NCBI GenBank assembly: GCA_038529265.1
Contig: JBCBDX010000009.1
Span: forward strand, 1 to 64,000
Direction of reading: 5' to 3'
DNA from: JBCBDX01 sp038529265
GTDB taxonomy: Bacteria; Pseudomonadota; Alphaproteobacteria; Rhizobiales; Rhizobiaceae
DNA length: 64,000 bases
How positions within the stretch are numbered: position 1 is the stretch's first letter; each line of letters starts with the position of its first letter. This document shows, in pieces, positions 24,538 to 32,731 of this stretch. Both the position numbers and the translations under genes were made by a program. The notes under the pieces are model-generated. The model was not told where the DNA came from. It saw only the letters and a program-made list of their open reading frames with translations, and searched no databases.

Positions 24538-25038
24538 ATGGCCAAGGACACAACAACAAAGCCGGAAGAAAAGCCTGCTGCGGCTGAAGGAAATGGCCAG
24601 CAGCAACTCAGCATCCTGACGCAATATGTCAAAGACCTCTCATTTGAGAGCCCTGGCGCACCACTTTCTTTGCGTCCCCGCGAAAAAGCGCCGGCGATCA
24701 ACATTAATGTCAATGTCAACGCGAACCCGCTCGCGGAGAATGATTATGATGTTGTGCTGACACTAACAGCCGCTGCTAAAGACGGAGACACTGTTCTTTT
24801 CAATGTTGAGCTTGTCTATGGCGGCGTTTTTCGAGTTTCCGGCTTCCCGCAAGAACATGTTCTGCCAGTGGTCTTCGTTGAGTGCCCGCGGATGCTTTTC
24901 CCGTTTGCGCGACAGATCGTTGCCGAATGCACGCGCAATGGTGGCTTCCCACCGCTGATGATCGACCCAATCGACTTTGCCCGCATGTTCCAGCAGCGCA
25001 TGGCGGAGGAGCAAGCCAAGAAAAAAGTGGCCAACTAA
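24538..25038 (+). CDS. secB: Protein-export chaperone SecB
   Basis: A 166-residue SecB that holds precursors unfolded and delivers them to SecA. The core from about residue 22 shows 'LSILTQYVKDLSFESPGAP', 'NVNVNANPLAENDYDVVLTLTAAAK', 'LVYGGVFRVSGFPQEHVLPVVFVECPRMLFPFAR' and 'RNGGFPPLMIDPIDFARMFQQR'. The first 20 residues and last 10 are charged tails. It converges on dnaQ with 6 nt between stops. Confidence 0.96.
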   Translation: MAKDTTTKPEEKPAAAEGNGQQQLSILTQYVKDLSFESPGAPLSLRPREKAPAININVNVNANPLAENDYDVVLTLTAAAKDGDTVLFNVELVYGGVFRVSGFPQEHVLPVVFVECPRMLFPFARQIVAECTRNGGFPPLMIDPIDFARMFQQRMAEEQAKKKVAN

Positions 25039-25044
25039 CACTCT

Positions 25045-25752
25045 TTAATTGGCTTCAAGCTTTTTCCAAATGGCTTCAGCACCAAGCCGCTCCACCATTT
25101 CGGCGTGAGCGGCTTTTTCTTGTTCCGTGATCCGCGGTTCCAGCGGCGTGGCCCGCTTAGGCAAGACAGTCGTCACATCAACACTACCGGCGTTCTGACT
25201 GGCGTCTGAACCTGCATTAGAGTCGAGTGTTAGAGTGGCCTGCTTTCCGCCAACCAGCTCGATGTAGACGTCAGCCAACAATTCGCTGTCTAGCAAAGCG
25301 CCGTGCTTATCGCGCTTGGAGTTGTCGACACCATAGCGCTTGCACAATGCATCCAGCGAGTTAGGGCCCATTGGATGGCGCCGCCGTGCGAGCGCTAAAG
25401 AGTCAATTACGCGCTCAGGATCAATTTTGGGAAAGCCAACGCGTTCAAACTCGGCATTGAAAAAGCCGACGTCAAAATTGGCGTTGTGGGCGATGAGTTT
25501 GGCATCACCGATAAACGCATACCAGTCATCGATGATCTGAGCGAAAGTCGGCTTGTCTTCGAGCATCTCATTGGAAATGCCATGGACGTTCAAGGCATCG
25601 GGATGAACCTGGCGTCCCTGCGGATTGATGAACACATGGAAGTTCCGGCCTGTAATAAACCTATTTTCCATCTCCACCGCACCGATTTCGATGATCCGGT
25701 CTTCCTGATTGTTGAGGCCGGTTGTCTCTGTATCAAAGATGATTTCACGCAT
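25045..25752 (-). CDS. dnaQ: DNA polymerase III epsilon subunit (3'-5' proofreading exonuclease)
   Basis: A 235-residue DnaQ. The DEDDh exonuclease motifs are Exo I 'IIFDTETTGL' (Asp-x-Glu), Exo II 'LIAHNANFDVGFFNAEFE' (Asp) and Exo III 'KRDKHGALLDSELLADVYIEL' (His and Asp). The C-terminal tail 'EMVERLGAEAIWKKLEA' is the helix that binds the alpha subunit. ATG 25752 (MREIIFDTETTG) was preferred because a longer frame adds 12 unrelated residues. It lies directly after coaE (about 50 nt) on the minus strand, in the standard rhizobial order. Confidence 0.96.
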   Translation of the reverse strand: MREIIFDTETTGLNNQEDRIIEIGAVEMENRFITGRNFHVFINPQGRQVHPDALNVHGISNEMLEDKPTFAQIIDDWYAFIGDAKLIAHNANFDVGFFNAEFERVGFPKIDPERVIDSLALARRRHPMGPNSLDALCKRYGVDNSKRDKHGALLDSELLADVYIELVGGKQATLTLDSNAGSDASQNAGSVDVTTVLPKRATPLEPRITEQEKAAHAEMVERLGAEAIWKKLEAN

Positions 25753-25804
25753 GGTCAGACAATGCCACTGAGTGGGAGCGCCTGCCAATAAGCGGACAAG
25801 GCCA

Positions 25805-26401
25805 TCAACTGTTTTCAGATTGGTTGGTCAATCTGGCAACAATATCACTCACCGCGCTACGCGCACGATCCAAACCAAGCGAAGTATCAATAATGAAATC
25901 TGCCCTCTCGCGCTTTTCCGCATCGGGTGTTTGCTTGGCCAATATCGCTTCAAAACGCTCCTTGGTCATTTCGGGGCGAGACAGAACACGTTCACGCTGA
26001 ACGTCGGCAGGAGCGGTAACAACCAGAACCTTGTCGACACGCTCCTCACCGCCCGTTTCAAACAAAAGCGGTATGTCGAGAACCACCAACCTTGCACCCT
26101 CTACTCTGGCGATTTCCAGAAATTCCAGTTCACGTTGTCTGACGAGCGGGTGAACAATGGCCTCGAGCGCCCGCATACCTTCTTGGTTGCCGACGACAAG
26201 ACTGCCCAGAACGCTGCGATCAATTTTCCCATCCAGCATAGCTTGCGGAAAGCGCTCGCCAACGAGCGGTACAGCGTCATGTTCATAAAGATCATGAACC
26301 GTTGCATCAGCATCATGTACAGGCACGCCAAGATCTCTAAAGAACTGGGCGGTCGTCGACTTTCCCATGCCGATCGAGCCCGTCAGACCCAAAATGATCA
26401 T
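25805..26401 (-). CDS. coaE: Dephospho-CoA kinase
   Basis: A 198-residue CoaE that adds the 3'-phosphate in the last step of coenzyme A synthesis. The P-loop is 'GLTGSIGMGKSTTAQFF' (residues 4-20), followed by 'GVPVHDADATVHDLY' and 'VLDIPLLFETGGEERVDKV'. A lid segment 'QRERVLSRPEMTKERFEAIL' is present. The first codon abuts the aroE stop (1-nt overlap at 26401), so translation is coupled. coaA also lies in this window, 14 kb away. Confidence 0.96.
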   Translation of the reverse strand: MIILGLTGSIGMGKSTTAQFFRDLGVPVHDADATVHDLYEHDAVPLVGERFPQAMLDGKIDRSVLGSLVVGNQEGMRALEAIVHPLVRQRELEFLEIARVEGARLVVLDIPLLFETGGEERVDKVLVVTAPADVQRERVLSRPEMTKERFEAILAKQTPDAEKRERADFIIDTSLGLDRARSAVSDIVARLTNQSENS

Positions 26402-27231
26402 TAGGCCTCGCCCAGGTCGTCAAGTATCAACTGCCGGAGACCGGCATCCACCGTTGGGCGAACGCCGAACCATTTCTCAAACCCGGGCGCTGCTTGATGC
26501 AAAAGCATCCCCAGGCCATCGACCGTTTGGAGGCCATTGCCTTTTGCGGACAGAAGAAACTGCGTGTTGAGAGGCGCATACACAATGTCTGCCGCAATCG
26601 CGTTTGACGGCGCAGTTTCAAAGCGTATCGGCAAAGGAGGAACATCTCCCATACCCGCTGAACTTGTGTTGATGATGAGCTGGTAAGGAGACAAATCAGC
26701 AAGGGCGGTATCTGGAACCCCGGCGTTCACACCGAAATCTCTCGCCAATTCTTGCGCTTTTTGAGCCGTGCGATTGACGATTGTTATCGAACCAATGCCA
26801 GCCTCTTTGCAAGCATGAACGATTGCCCGCGAAGCGCCGCCGGCGCCGATGATCAGGCAAGTTCTCGCATTGCGCCAGTTCGGCGCATAATCATCCATAT
26901 TGGCTGCGAAGCCATACGCATCGGTGTTGGTTGCCTTCAGCCGGCCGTCTTTCAGCCAAAGCGTATTGGCTGCTCCTATTTTGATGGCTTCAGTGGAAAC
27001 ATCATCCACCAGCTGCATGACTGCCTGCTTGTGCGGTATGGTAACATTGCAGCCGCGCCAGTTTTCATCACGCAATTGCTGGACAAAAGCCGGCAGCGCA
27101 TCGGGGGCAACATCCAGTTTTTCGTAGCTTCCACTTAGTTTGTGGTTGTGCAGCCAGTGCCCATGGATCATCGGCGAACGAGAGTGTGATATCGGGTGAC
27201 CGATAACGAAGGCTTTCGCAGACTTATCCAT
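26401..27231 (-). CDS. aroE: Shikimate dehydrogenase
   Basis: A 276-residue AroE that reduces 3-dehydroshikimate with NADPH. N-terminal shikimate site: 'GHPISHSRSPMIHGHWL' and 'GCNVTIPHKQAVMQLVDD' (catalytic Lys in PHK) and 'ANTLWLKDGRLKATNTDAYGF' (Asp in NTDxYG). C-terminal Rossmann: 'IIGAGGASRAIVHACKE' with 'VNRTAQKA' (NADPH-type basic residue). ATG 27231 overlaps the maf stop by 8 nt. A TTG one codon up is less likely. Confidence 0.96.
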   Translation of the reverse strand: MDKSAKAFVIGHPISHSRSPMIHGHWLHNHKLSGSYEKLDVAPDALPAFVQQLRDENWRGCNVTIPHKQAVMQLVDDVSTEAIKIGAANTLWLKDGRLKATNTDAYGFAANMDDYAPNWRNARTCLIIGAGGASRAIVHACKEAGIGSITIVNRTAQKAQELARDFGVNAGVPDTALADLSPYQLIINTSSAGMGDVPPLPIRFETAPSNAIAADIVYAPLNTQFLLSAKGNGLQTVDGLGMLLHQAAPGFEKWFGVRPTVDAGLRQLILDDLGEA

Positions 27232-27835
27232 CAATTGCTTCCATTTGGCGCAATTGATCCAGCAATGGCAGTAGCGGCAAGCCGATCACTGAGAAGTAGT
27301 CACCATCCATCTGTTCGAGCAACTGAATTCCAATTCCCTCGATCTGGTAAATTCCGACACTTTTGAGCACAGTTTCACCTGCTTGGGCCAAATAGCGTCC
27401 GACGAAGGCGGGCGAATAGTTACGCATTTTCATGTTTACCACGGTCATGTGGCGCCATAGGGTCTGACCATCACGGACCAAACAGAGGGCCGAGTTTAGT
27501 TGATGCGTTTTACCTGCCATCGCAATTAACCGGCGCCGAGCTTCATCAAAATTCGCAGCTTTGTGGAAAATTTCTCCGTTCATCGACAAAGTCTGATCAC
27601 CGCCAATGACCAAAGCACCAGCGCGCCGCGCAGAAACGTCCAGTGCTTTGGCCTCGGCAAGCAGGGAAGCGACGTCTTCCGCGTCAGCGCCGGTTTCTAA
27701 CAGTGGTTTATCCGCTGCTCGTTCATCGATGTCAGCGCCAACAGCTTCGAAGGTAAGGCCAGCATTTTCAAGAATCGCGCGTCGAAACGGGCTTGTAGAT
27801 GCAAGTACGAGAGTCACGCCTTTTTTTCGCTCCAT
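27224..27835 (-). CDS. maf: Maf-family nucleoside triphosphate pyrophosphatase
   Basis: A 203-residue Maf/HAM1-related pyrophosphatase that removes non-canonical nucleotides. It shows the P-loop-like 'LVLASTSPFRRAILENAGLTFE', 'DIDERA', 'VIGGDQTLSMNGEIFHK' (catalytic Asp) and 'GIYQIEGIGIQLLEQMDGDYFSVIGLPL'. ATG 27835 is preceded by GGGA. A TTG two codons upstream is possible. It is the first gene leftward from the putative origin, heading the maf-aroE-coaE-dnaQ minus-strand operon. Confidence 0.93.
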   Translation of the reverse strand: MERKKGVTLVLASTSPFRRAILENAGLTFEAVGADIDERAADKPLLETGADAEDVASLLAEAKALDVSARRAGALVIGGDQTLSMNGEIFHKAANFDEARRRLIAMAGKTHQLNSALCLVRDGQTLWRHMTVVNMKMRNYSPAFVGRYLAQAGETVLKSVGIYQIEGIGIQLLEQMDGDYFSVIGLPLLPLLDQLRQMEAIDG

Positions 27836-27841
27836 TCCCAA

Positions 27842-28248
27842 TAAAATATCGTGCCTGTGAATCGATGTGGAACTTTAGCTGCCAGTTCCTCCTGCTTGGA
27901 AACGGCTGTGCAAAGCGCCACGACTTATCCTCATGTGTAAATCTCGTTGGCCAATTGTCCACTGTCCAAAACAGTGGGGACTGAAACTCCTGTCGTGGCC
28001 CTCCTTGTGGACGCCTTGTGGGTGACCATGGCCTGGTCAGAGAATATTGATAGTTAACAAAGAGTTAATGACTATCGGATTCACAGACCGTCACTTGTTA
28101 AAAAGTGTCAACTATGTGTGACAATTTTTTTGTCAAACAGTGGCTGGTGGATAAATCATAATCCCTGTAATCCACAGACTCATAAAAGAAGAACAAAACC
28201 ACGAACTCATCTTCTTTAAGCGGAGTTGTGGACAGAAAGGCTTATGAG
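27842..28248. other. Putative chromosomal replication origin region (oriC), maf-hemE gap
   Basis: About 400 nt without a gene, between divergent maf (minus) and hemE (plus), the place where the origin lies in rhizobia and Caulobacter-type chromosomes. It has A/T-rich tracts (28041-28080, 28095-28210) and near-matches to the DnaA box TTATCCACA: TTATCCTCA 27925-27933, TTATCCACC on minus at 28146-28154, TAATCCACA 28168-28176, and a weaker one (CTGTCCACA, minus) at 28227-28235. It also has an exact CtrA site at 28054-28068, two GANTC methylation sites (28078-28082 and 28177-28181), and an inverted repeat TGACAA-N5-TTGTCA at 28119-28135. dnaA is not nearby. Confidence 0.72.
28054..28068. promoter_or_regulatory. 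CtrA-binding site (TTAA-N7-TTAA) in putative oriC
   Basis: TTAA at 28054-28057 and TTAA at 28065-28068 are separated by exactly 7 nt, the full alphaproteobacterial CtrA consensus. In Caulobacter, CtrA bound in the origin blocks DnaA-driven initiation. The same control is plausible here. A second, half-matching TTAA-N7-CAAC sequence lies about 40 nt downstream. Confidence 0.6.
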
Positions 28249-29274
28249 ATGGTGGAACGGAAAATCATCGAGGTGATGAAAGGGAAATCCTATGCTGTGC
28301 CACCAATTTGGGTAATGCGCCAAGCGGGCCGCTACCTGCCTGAGTATAGAGAAACACGCGCCAAGGCGAAAAACTTTCTGAATTTCTGTTATACACCGGG
28401 TCTTGCCGTTGAAGCGACCATGCAGCCGATACGCCGTTATGCGTTTGACGGCGCGATTTTATTCTCAGATATTTTAGTGATCCCCGATGCTTTGGACCGT
28501 GACGTACATTTTGTAACGGGTGAGGGTCCGAAGATGCGGCCTCTGGCAGACGGGGAAATTGATAAACTTGATATTTCGAACGTGACGAAACATCTGGCAC
28601 CGGTTTTTGAGACGGTGAAACGCCTAAGATCGGACTTACCCGAAGAAACGACGCTGCTTGGTTTTTGCGGTGCACCGTGGACTGTTGCCACGTATATGAT
28701 TGCCGGGCAGGGCACGAATGATCAGGCTCCCTCGCGCTTGATGATGTACAAAGATCCCAGGAGCCTGGAAAAACTGGTCGATATATTAGCCGACGCATCC
28801 GTTGAATATCTGGTTGCCCAGATCGATGCCGGTGCTGATGCGGTCAAAATCTTCGACAGTTGGGCTGGGGTCATGGATAAGGAAGCTTTTGCGACCTATT
28901 GCATCAAGCCCGTCAAAAAAATCATTGATGGTGTCAAAGCTGCGCGACCCGGAACGCCCATTATCGCCTTTCCCAAAGGTTCAGGATATCAGTATCGAGG
29001 CTACCGCGAACAAACGGGCGCAGACATGATCGCTATTGATTGGACCGTGCCGTTGGACATCGCTGTCGAGATGCAGAAAGAAGGCGCTATCCAGGGCAAT
29101 CTTGATCCTCTGCGCGTTGTTGCTGGTAAGGCCGCCATTAAAGAGGGTGTTGATCGGATCATGGATGCTTTGGCTGGAGGCCCGTTTGTCTTTAACCTTG
29201 GTCATGGCATAACGCCGCAAGCAGATCCCGACGATATGGCATATCTTGTTGGCTATGTGCGCGGAGAAGCCTAG
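28249..29274 (+). CDS. hemE: Uroporphyrinogen decarboxylase
   Basis: A 341-residue HemE that removes four carboxyl groups from uroporphyrinogen III to give coproporphyrinogen III in haem synthesis. The signature 'PPIWVMRQAGRYLPEYRE' is at the N-terminus and holds the two Arg residues that bind substrate. 'FSDILVIPDALDRDVHF' carries the catalytic Asp. 'FCGAPWTVATYMIAGQGT' and 'VFNLGHGITPQADPD' are also conserved. ATG 28249 was chosen because AAAGG lies 8 nt upstream. A GTG at 28228 would have its GGAG only 2 nt away and overlaps a DnaA-box-like sequence. Confidence 0.96.
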   Translation: MVERKIIEVMKGKSYAVPPIWVMRQAGRYLPEYRETRAKAKNFLNFCYTPGLAVEATMQPIRRYAFDGAILFSDILVIPDALDRDVHFVTGEGPKMRPLADGEIDKLDISNVTKHLAPVFETVKRLRSDLPEETTLLGFCGAPWTVATYMIAGQGTNDQAPSRLMMYKDPRSLEKLVDILADASVEYLVAQIDAGADAVKIFDSWAGVMDKEAFATYCIKPVKKIIDGVKAARPGTPIIAFPKGSGYQYRGYREQTGADMIAIDWTVPLDIAVEMQKEGAIQGNLDPLRVVAGKAAIKEGVDRIMDALAGGPFVFNLGHGITPQADPDDMAYLVGYVRGEA

Positions 29275-29814
29275 GTGAATAATGCTGAAACAGATGAAAA
29301 GGCCAGCAAGTCAGCTTCACTAAGGGCTGGAATGGCAATCGCGTTTTTCGTTGGTCTGATCGTACTGATTGCCGTCTTGGCGCCTGACGACCTCTACAAT
29401 TGGCTCAAGGCGTTCCATGTGATTGCGATTATCGCATGGATGGCAGGTATGCTCTATTTGCCGCGACTATTTGTTTATCATGCTGGCGCTCAAATAGGTT
29501 CTGAAACATCCGAGACTTTCAAAGTCATGGAGCATCGCCTTTTGAAAGTTATTATGAACCCCGCCATGATTATCGCTTGGGTGCTTGGTCTTTGGCTTGC
29601 CTGGTCGGGCGGGTTCTTCACTGAAACATGGTTTTGGATCAAATTTGCTGCTGTACTGGGAATGACAGCTGCGCATGGAAGTCTGGCAAAAGCTGTTCGT
29701 TTGTTTGCTCAGGACCAAAATAAGCGTACCGCTCGTACATGGCGCATGATCAATGAAGTACCTACGGTTTTGATGTTTTTTGCTGTCCTGACCGTGATTT
29801 TGAAGCCATTTTGA
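29275..29814 (+). CDS. hemJ: Protoporphyrinogen oxidase HemJ (CopD-like) with N-terminal extension
   Basis: A 179-residue integral membrane protein. HemJ oxidises protoporphyrinogen IX in bacteria lacking HemG/HemY. The HemJ core starts at about residue 38 ('NWLKAFHVIAIIAWMAGMLYLPRLFVYHAGAQ', with the conserved His residues) and continues with 'MEHRLLKVIMNPAMI', 'FWIKFAAVLGMTAAHG' and 'WRMINEVPTVLMFFAVLTVILKPF'. The first 37 residues are a charged tail plus one extra helix (about 20-36), seen in rhizobial members. The GTG start at 29275 follows the hemE stop immediately, so the pair is coupled, linking two haem steps. Confidence 0.9.
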   Translation: MNNAETDEKASKSASLRAGMAIAFFVGLIVLIAVLAPDDLYNWLKAFHVIAIIAWMAGMLYLPRLFVYHAGAQIGSETSETFKVMEHRLLKVIMNPAMIIAWVLGLWLAWSGGFFTETWFWIKFAAVLGMTAAHGSLAKAVRLFAQDQNKRTARTWRMINEVPTVLMFFAVLTVILKPF

Positions 29815-29876
29815 TATTTAGAAACTTTTGCGCACTTGAATTGGAGCGCGTTCGCACGTATGTGCGCGGAATCTGA

Positions 29877-29907
29877 AGACGCCCCAACTTCCTGCCTTTT
29901 GGCGTCT
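29877..29907 (+). other. Hairpins in the rho leader
   Basis: The 163-nt gap before rho holds a stem with 7-bp arms, AGACGCC 29877-29883 and GGCGTCT 29901-29907, around a 17-nt loop. It also holds a shorter CGCAC-GTAT-GTGCG hairpin at 29853-29866. rho is autoregulated by attenuation in E. coli through its leader. Whether these stems play such a role here cannot be told from sequence. Confidence 0.3.
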
Positions 29908-29977
29908 GCTCCCAAGAAAAAGACTTGAATGAGCCAGCTCAGATATCTCCAAGAAACGTAACTTATGGATTGTCCCA

Positions 29978-31243
29978 ATGGACCAAATGAAACTGAATGA
30001 CTTGCAAACAAAGTCAGCAACTGAGCTGGTCGAGTTTGCAGAATCGCTGGAAGTTGAAAACGCCAGCGCCATGCGCAAACAGGAATTGATGTTTGCGATC
30101 CTTAAACAGCTCGCCGCAGACGATGTTGAAATTATCGGTGAGGGTGTGGTTGAGGTTCTCCAAGACGGCTTTGGGTTTCTGCGCTCCGCTAGCGCAAACT
30201 ACTTGCCCGGTCCCGATGATATCTACATCTCGCCATCGCAGCTTCGCCGTTTTTCGCTCAAGACCGGTGACACGGTACAGGGGCCCATCAGAGGGCCTAA
30301 AGACGGGGAGCGTTATTTTGCGCTCCTAAAGGTCAATACGATCAATTTTGAAGATCCGGAAAAGATCCGTCACAAGAGCCATTTTGACAATCTCACACCG
30401 CTCTATCCCGATGAGCGTTTGCTCATGGAAGTGGATAATCCGGAAAAGAAAGATAACTCTGCCCGGGTTATCGATCTGGTCGCCCCATTAGGCAAAGGCC
30501 AGCGTGGCTTGATTGTTGCACCACCACGTACCGGTAAAACCGTGTTGCTGCAGAATATCGCGCATTCGATCACTGCCAATCATCCGGAGTGTTATCTGAT
30601 TGTCTTGCTGATCGATGAGCGACCTGAAGAAGTGACGGATATGCAGCGATCGGTGAATGGCGAAGTTGTTTCGTCTACTTTTGATGAACCAGCATCACGG
30701 CACGTCCAAGTGGCTGAGATGGTCATTGAAAAGGCAAAGCGCCTGGTCGAGCACGGGCGTGATGTTGTGATTCTACTTGATTCGATTACGCGGTTGGGTC
30801 GTGCCTATAACACGGTGGTTCCTTCATCTGGTAAAGTGTTGACGGGTGGTGTTGATGCAAACGCACTGCAACGCCCGAAGCGGTTTTTTGGTGCTGCGCG
30901 GAACATTGAAGAAGGCGGATCACTTACCATCATCGCGACAGCGCTGATCGATACGGGTAGCCGTATGGATGAAGTGATCTTCGAAGAGTTCAAGGGTACG
31001 GGCAACTCTGAAATTGTTCTGGATCGCAAGGTCGCGGACAAACGTATTTATCCTGCCATGGATATCCTCAAGTCCGGCACGCGTAAGGAAGATCTTTTGG
31101 TTCCGCGTGCTGATCTGCAGAAAATCTACGTGCTTCGTCGTATTCTTGCGCCCATGGGTACAACCGATGCGATTGAGTTCTTGATTGATAAGCTCAAACA
31201 GACGAAGAACAATCCAGAATTCTTCGATTCAATGAACGCTTAA
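29978..31243 (+). CDS. rho: Transcription termination factor Rho
   Basis: A 421-residue hexameric RNA helicase that terminates transcription. The N-terminal helices (MKLNDLQTKSATELVEFAESLEV) and the cold-shock-like RNA-binding domain ('GFGFLRSASANYLPGPDDIYISPSQLRRF') precede the RecA-type motor with Walker A 'PPRTGKTVLLQNIAHS', Walker B 'VVILLDSITRLGRAYN', the Q-loop 'SGKVLTGGVDANALQRPKRFFGAARNIEEGGSLTI' and the R-loop. All motifs are intact and the length is usual. ATG 29978 begins MDQMKLN. Confidence 0.98.
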   Translation: MDQMKLNDLQTKSATELVEFAESLEVENASAMRKQELMFAILKQLAADDVEIIGEGVVEVLQDGFGFLRSASANYLPGPDDIYISPSQLRRFSLKTGDTVQGPIRGPKDGERYFALLKVNTINFEDPEKIRHKSHFDNLTPLYPDERLLMEVDNPEKKDNSARVIDLVAPLGKGQRGLIVAPPRTGKTVLLQNIAHSITANHPECYLIVLLIDERPEEVTDMQRSVNGEVVSSTFDEPASRHVQVAEMVIEKAKRLVEHGRDVVILLDSITRLGRAYNTVVPSSGKVLTGGVDANALQRPKRFFGAARNIEEGGSLTIIATALIDTGSRMDEVIFEEFKGTGNSEIVLDRKVADKRIYPAMDILKSGTRKEDLLVPRADLQKIYVLRRILAPMGTTDAIEFLIDKLKQTKNNPEFFDSMNA

Positions 31244-31306
31244 AAAGCCAAGGCAGCAATTTCGATTCAGCGGCGTAATGATTAGCCGGATTCATGGAGC
31301 CAACCC

Positions 31307-32617
31307 ATGGACACAATCGCAGCTCTATCAAGCGGTGCCCTTCCTGCGGGCATCGCTGTCATTCGACTTTCCGGACCTGATGCTTTCCAAGTTGCACAAT
31401 TAATCAGTGATTTAGGCGTCCACACGGGATGGGCTGAAGATCGGAAAGCGAGGCTTGCAAGCATCTTCGATCCTTTGACTAGGGAAAAGTTGGATCGCGG
31501 GTTGGTCTTGGCGTTCAAGGCTCCCCACAGCTTTACTGGTGAAGATGTTGTTGAACTGCACCTGCATGGAAGTCGGGCCATTGTTGATCAGTTGCTGGCT
31601 TCCTTATCAAAGCTGGATAATGTGCGCTTAGCGGAGCCCGGAGAGTATACACGCCGTGCATTTGTTAATGGCAAGATGGATATCGTTGCCACAGAAGCGC
31701 TAGGCGATCTCATTCAAGCTGAAACCCAGTCCCAGCGTCGTTTGGCATTCACGACCGCTGATGGCCAGTTAGTCAGCATGTACCGAAACTGGCGAGATAA
31801 AGTACTGCGCAGTCGCGCGATGATTGAAGCAGACATTGATTTTGCCGATGAAGAGGATGTACCTGGTTCTGTTGCGGATGCCATTTACGCCGAGGTACCT
31901 GCTTTGCTTAAGGCGCTCCAAGACCAGATTAAGAACGCTGAAGTAGCGGAGCGCGTTCGGGAAGGATTTCGGATCGTTATCTTTGGTCCTCCCAACGCTG
32001 GCAAAAGCACCTTGCTTAATGCGTTGGCAGGCCGTGAAGCGGCTATTGTAACTGACATACCCGGCACCACCCGCGACATGATCGAGGTTCAGTTGGAGCT
32101 AAATGGGTATTTGGTGCGCGTGGTGGATACGGCTGGTATCCGAGAAACAGATGAAACCGTGGAGAAGCTCGGTGTTGATCGCGCGCTTGGGGCTGCATCT
32201 GAAGCTGACCTTGTCTTAAACCTGTCGTCAGACAGTGTTTGGTCCCAGCTCACGGAAGCTAACCAACTAATGGTATTGACAAAAGCAGACTTAAGATCCG
32301 AACAGATTAACTCGGAGGCCGATGTCGCTATCAGTGCGAAAACCGGCTGGGGCATGGATGATTTACTTGCGCTCATAGGCGAAAAGATCGGCGATGCGGT
32401 TGCTGGACTTAATGAGAGAGCGGCGGGGAACAGGCGTCACGTTGCCAAAATGCAGAAGGCAGTTGTGCACTTGGGCGATATAGTAGCCAGCAGACCACTG
32501 GAATTGAATGCCGAGTCTTTCCGTCTGGCCGGGCAGCAATTGTCTGAGCTCACCGGCGAGATCGGTAATGAGGAAATATTGGGTGAGATCTTCTCGTCGT
32601 TTTGTATCGGGAAGTGA
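31307..32617 (+). CDS. mnmE: tRNA modification GTPase MnmE
   Basis: A 436-residue MnmE (TrmE). With MnmG it installs the 5-carboxymethylaminomethyl group on U34 of tRNAs. The N-terminal formyl-THF-binding domain starts 'DTIAALSSGALPAGIAVIRLSG'. The G domain is inserted at about residue 225 with G1 'GPPNAGKSTLLNALAGREAAIV', 'DIPGTTRD' (G2), 'VDTAGIRETDETVEKLGVDRAL' (G3) and 'LTKADL' (G4). The C-terminal 'FSSFCIGK' is the family's invariant end. GGAG precedes ATG 31307. mnmG follows 115 nt later across the parS gap. Confidence 0.97.
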   Translation: MDTIAALSSGALPAGIAVIRLSGPDAFQVAQLISDLGVHTGWAEDRKARLASIFDPLTREKLDRGLVLAFKAPHSFTGEDVVELHLHGSRAIVDQLLASLSKLDNVRLAEPGEYTRRAFVNGKMDIVATEALGDLIQAETQSQRRLAFTTADGQLVSMYRNWRDKVLRSRAMIEADIDFADEEDVPGSVADAIYAEVPALLKALQDQIKNAEVAERVREGFRIVIFGPPNAGKSTLLNALAGREAAIVTDIPGTTRDMIEVQLELNGYLVRVVDTAGIRETDETVEKLGVDRALGAASEADLVLNLSSDSVWSQLTEANQLMVLTKADLRSEQINSEADVAISAKTGWGMDDLLALIGEKIGDAVAGLNERAAGNRRHVAKMQKAVVHLGDIVASRPLELNAESFRLAGQQLSELTGEIGNEEILGEIFSSFCIGK

Positions 32618-32635
32618 GCTCCTGCGTACATGCGG

Positions 32636-32651
32636 TGATTCACGTGAAACA
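32636..32651. promoter_or_regulatory. parS-like centromere site 1 (one mismatch)
   Basis: TGATTCACGTGAAACA at 32636-32651 matches the chromosomal parS 16-mer TGTTTCACGTGAAACA at 15 of 16 bases. It is 19 nt after the mnmE stop. ParB dimers load on such sites and spread, and ParA then moves the loaded origin region to the cell pole. Confidence 0.8.
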
Positions 32652-32681
32652 TACGGAAATGCGTGCAAATTAGTGTCACCC

Positions 32682-32697
32682 TGTTTCACGTGAAACG
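32682..32697. promoter_or_regulatory. parS-like centromere site 2 (one mismatch)
   Basis: TGTTTCACGTGAAACG at 32682-32697 matches the parS 16-mer at 15 of 16 bases. The centre-to-centre distance from site 1 is 46 bp. It lies 35 nt before the mnmG start codon, so bound ParB could affect mnmG expression. Confidence 0.85.
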
Positions 32698-32731
32698 CAT
32701 CTGGCGTTGACGGCATCGCATCAGCGAGTCA

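Noticed and set aside
28228..28248. GTG start for hemE seven codons upstream
   Set aside because: Its only ribosome-binding sequence is 2 nt away and the codons overlap a DnaA-box-like sequence; ATG 28249 has a better site.
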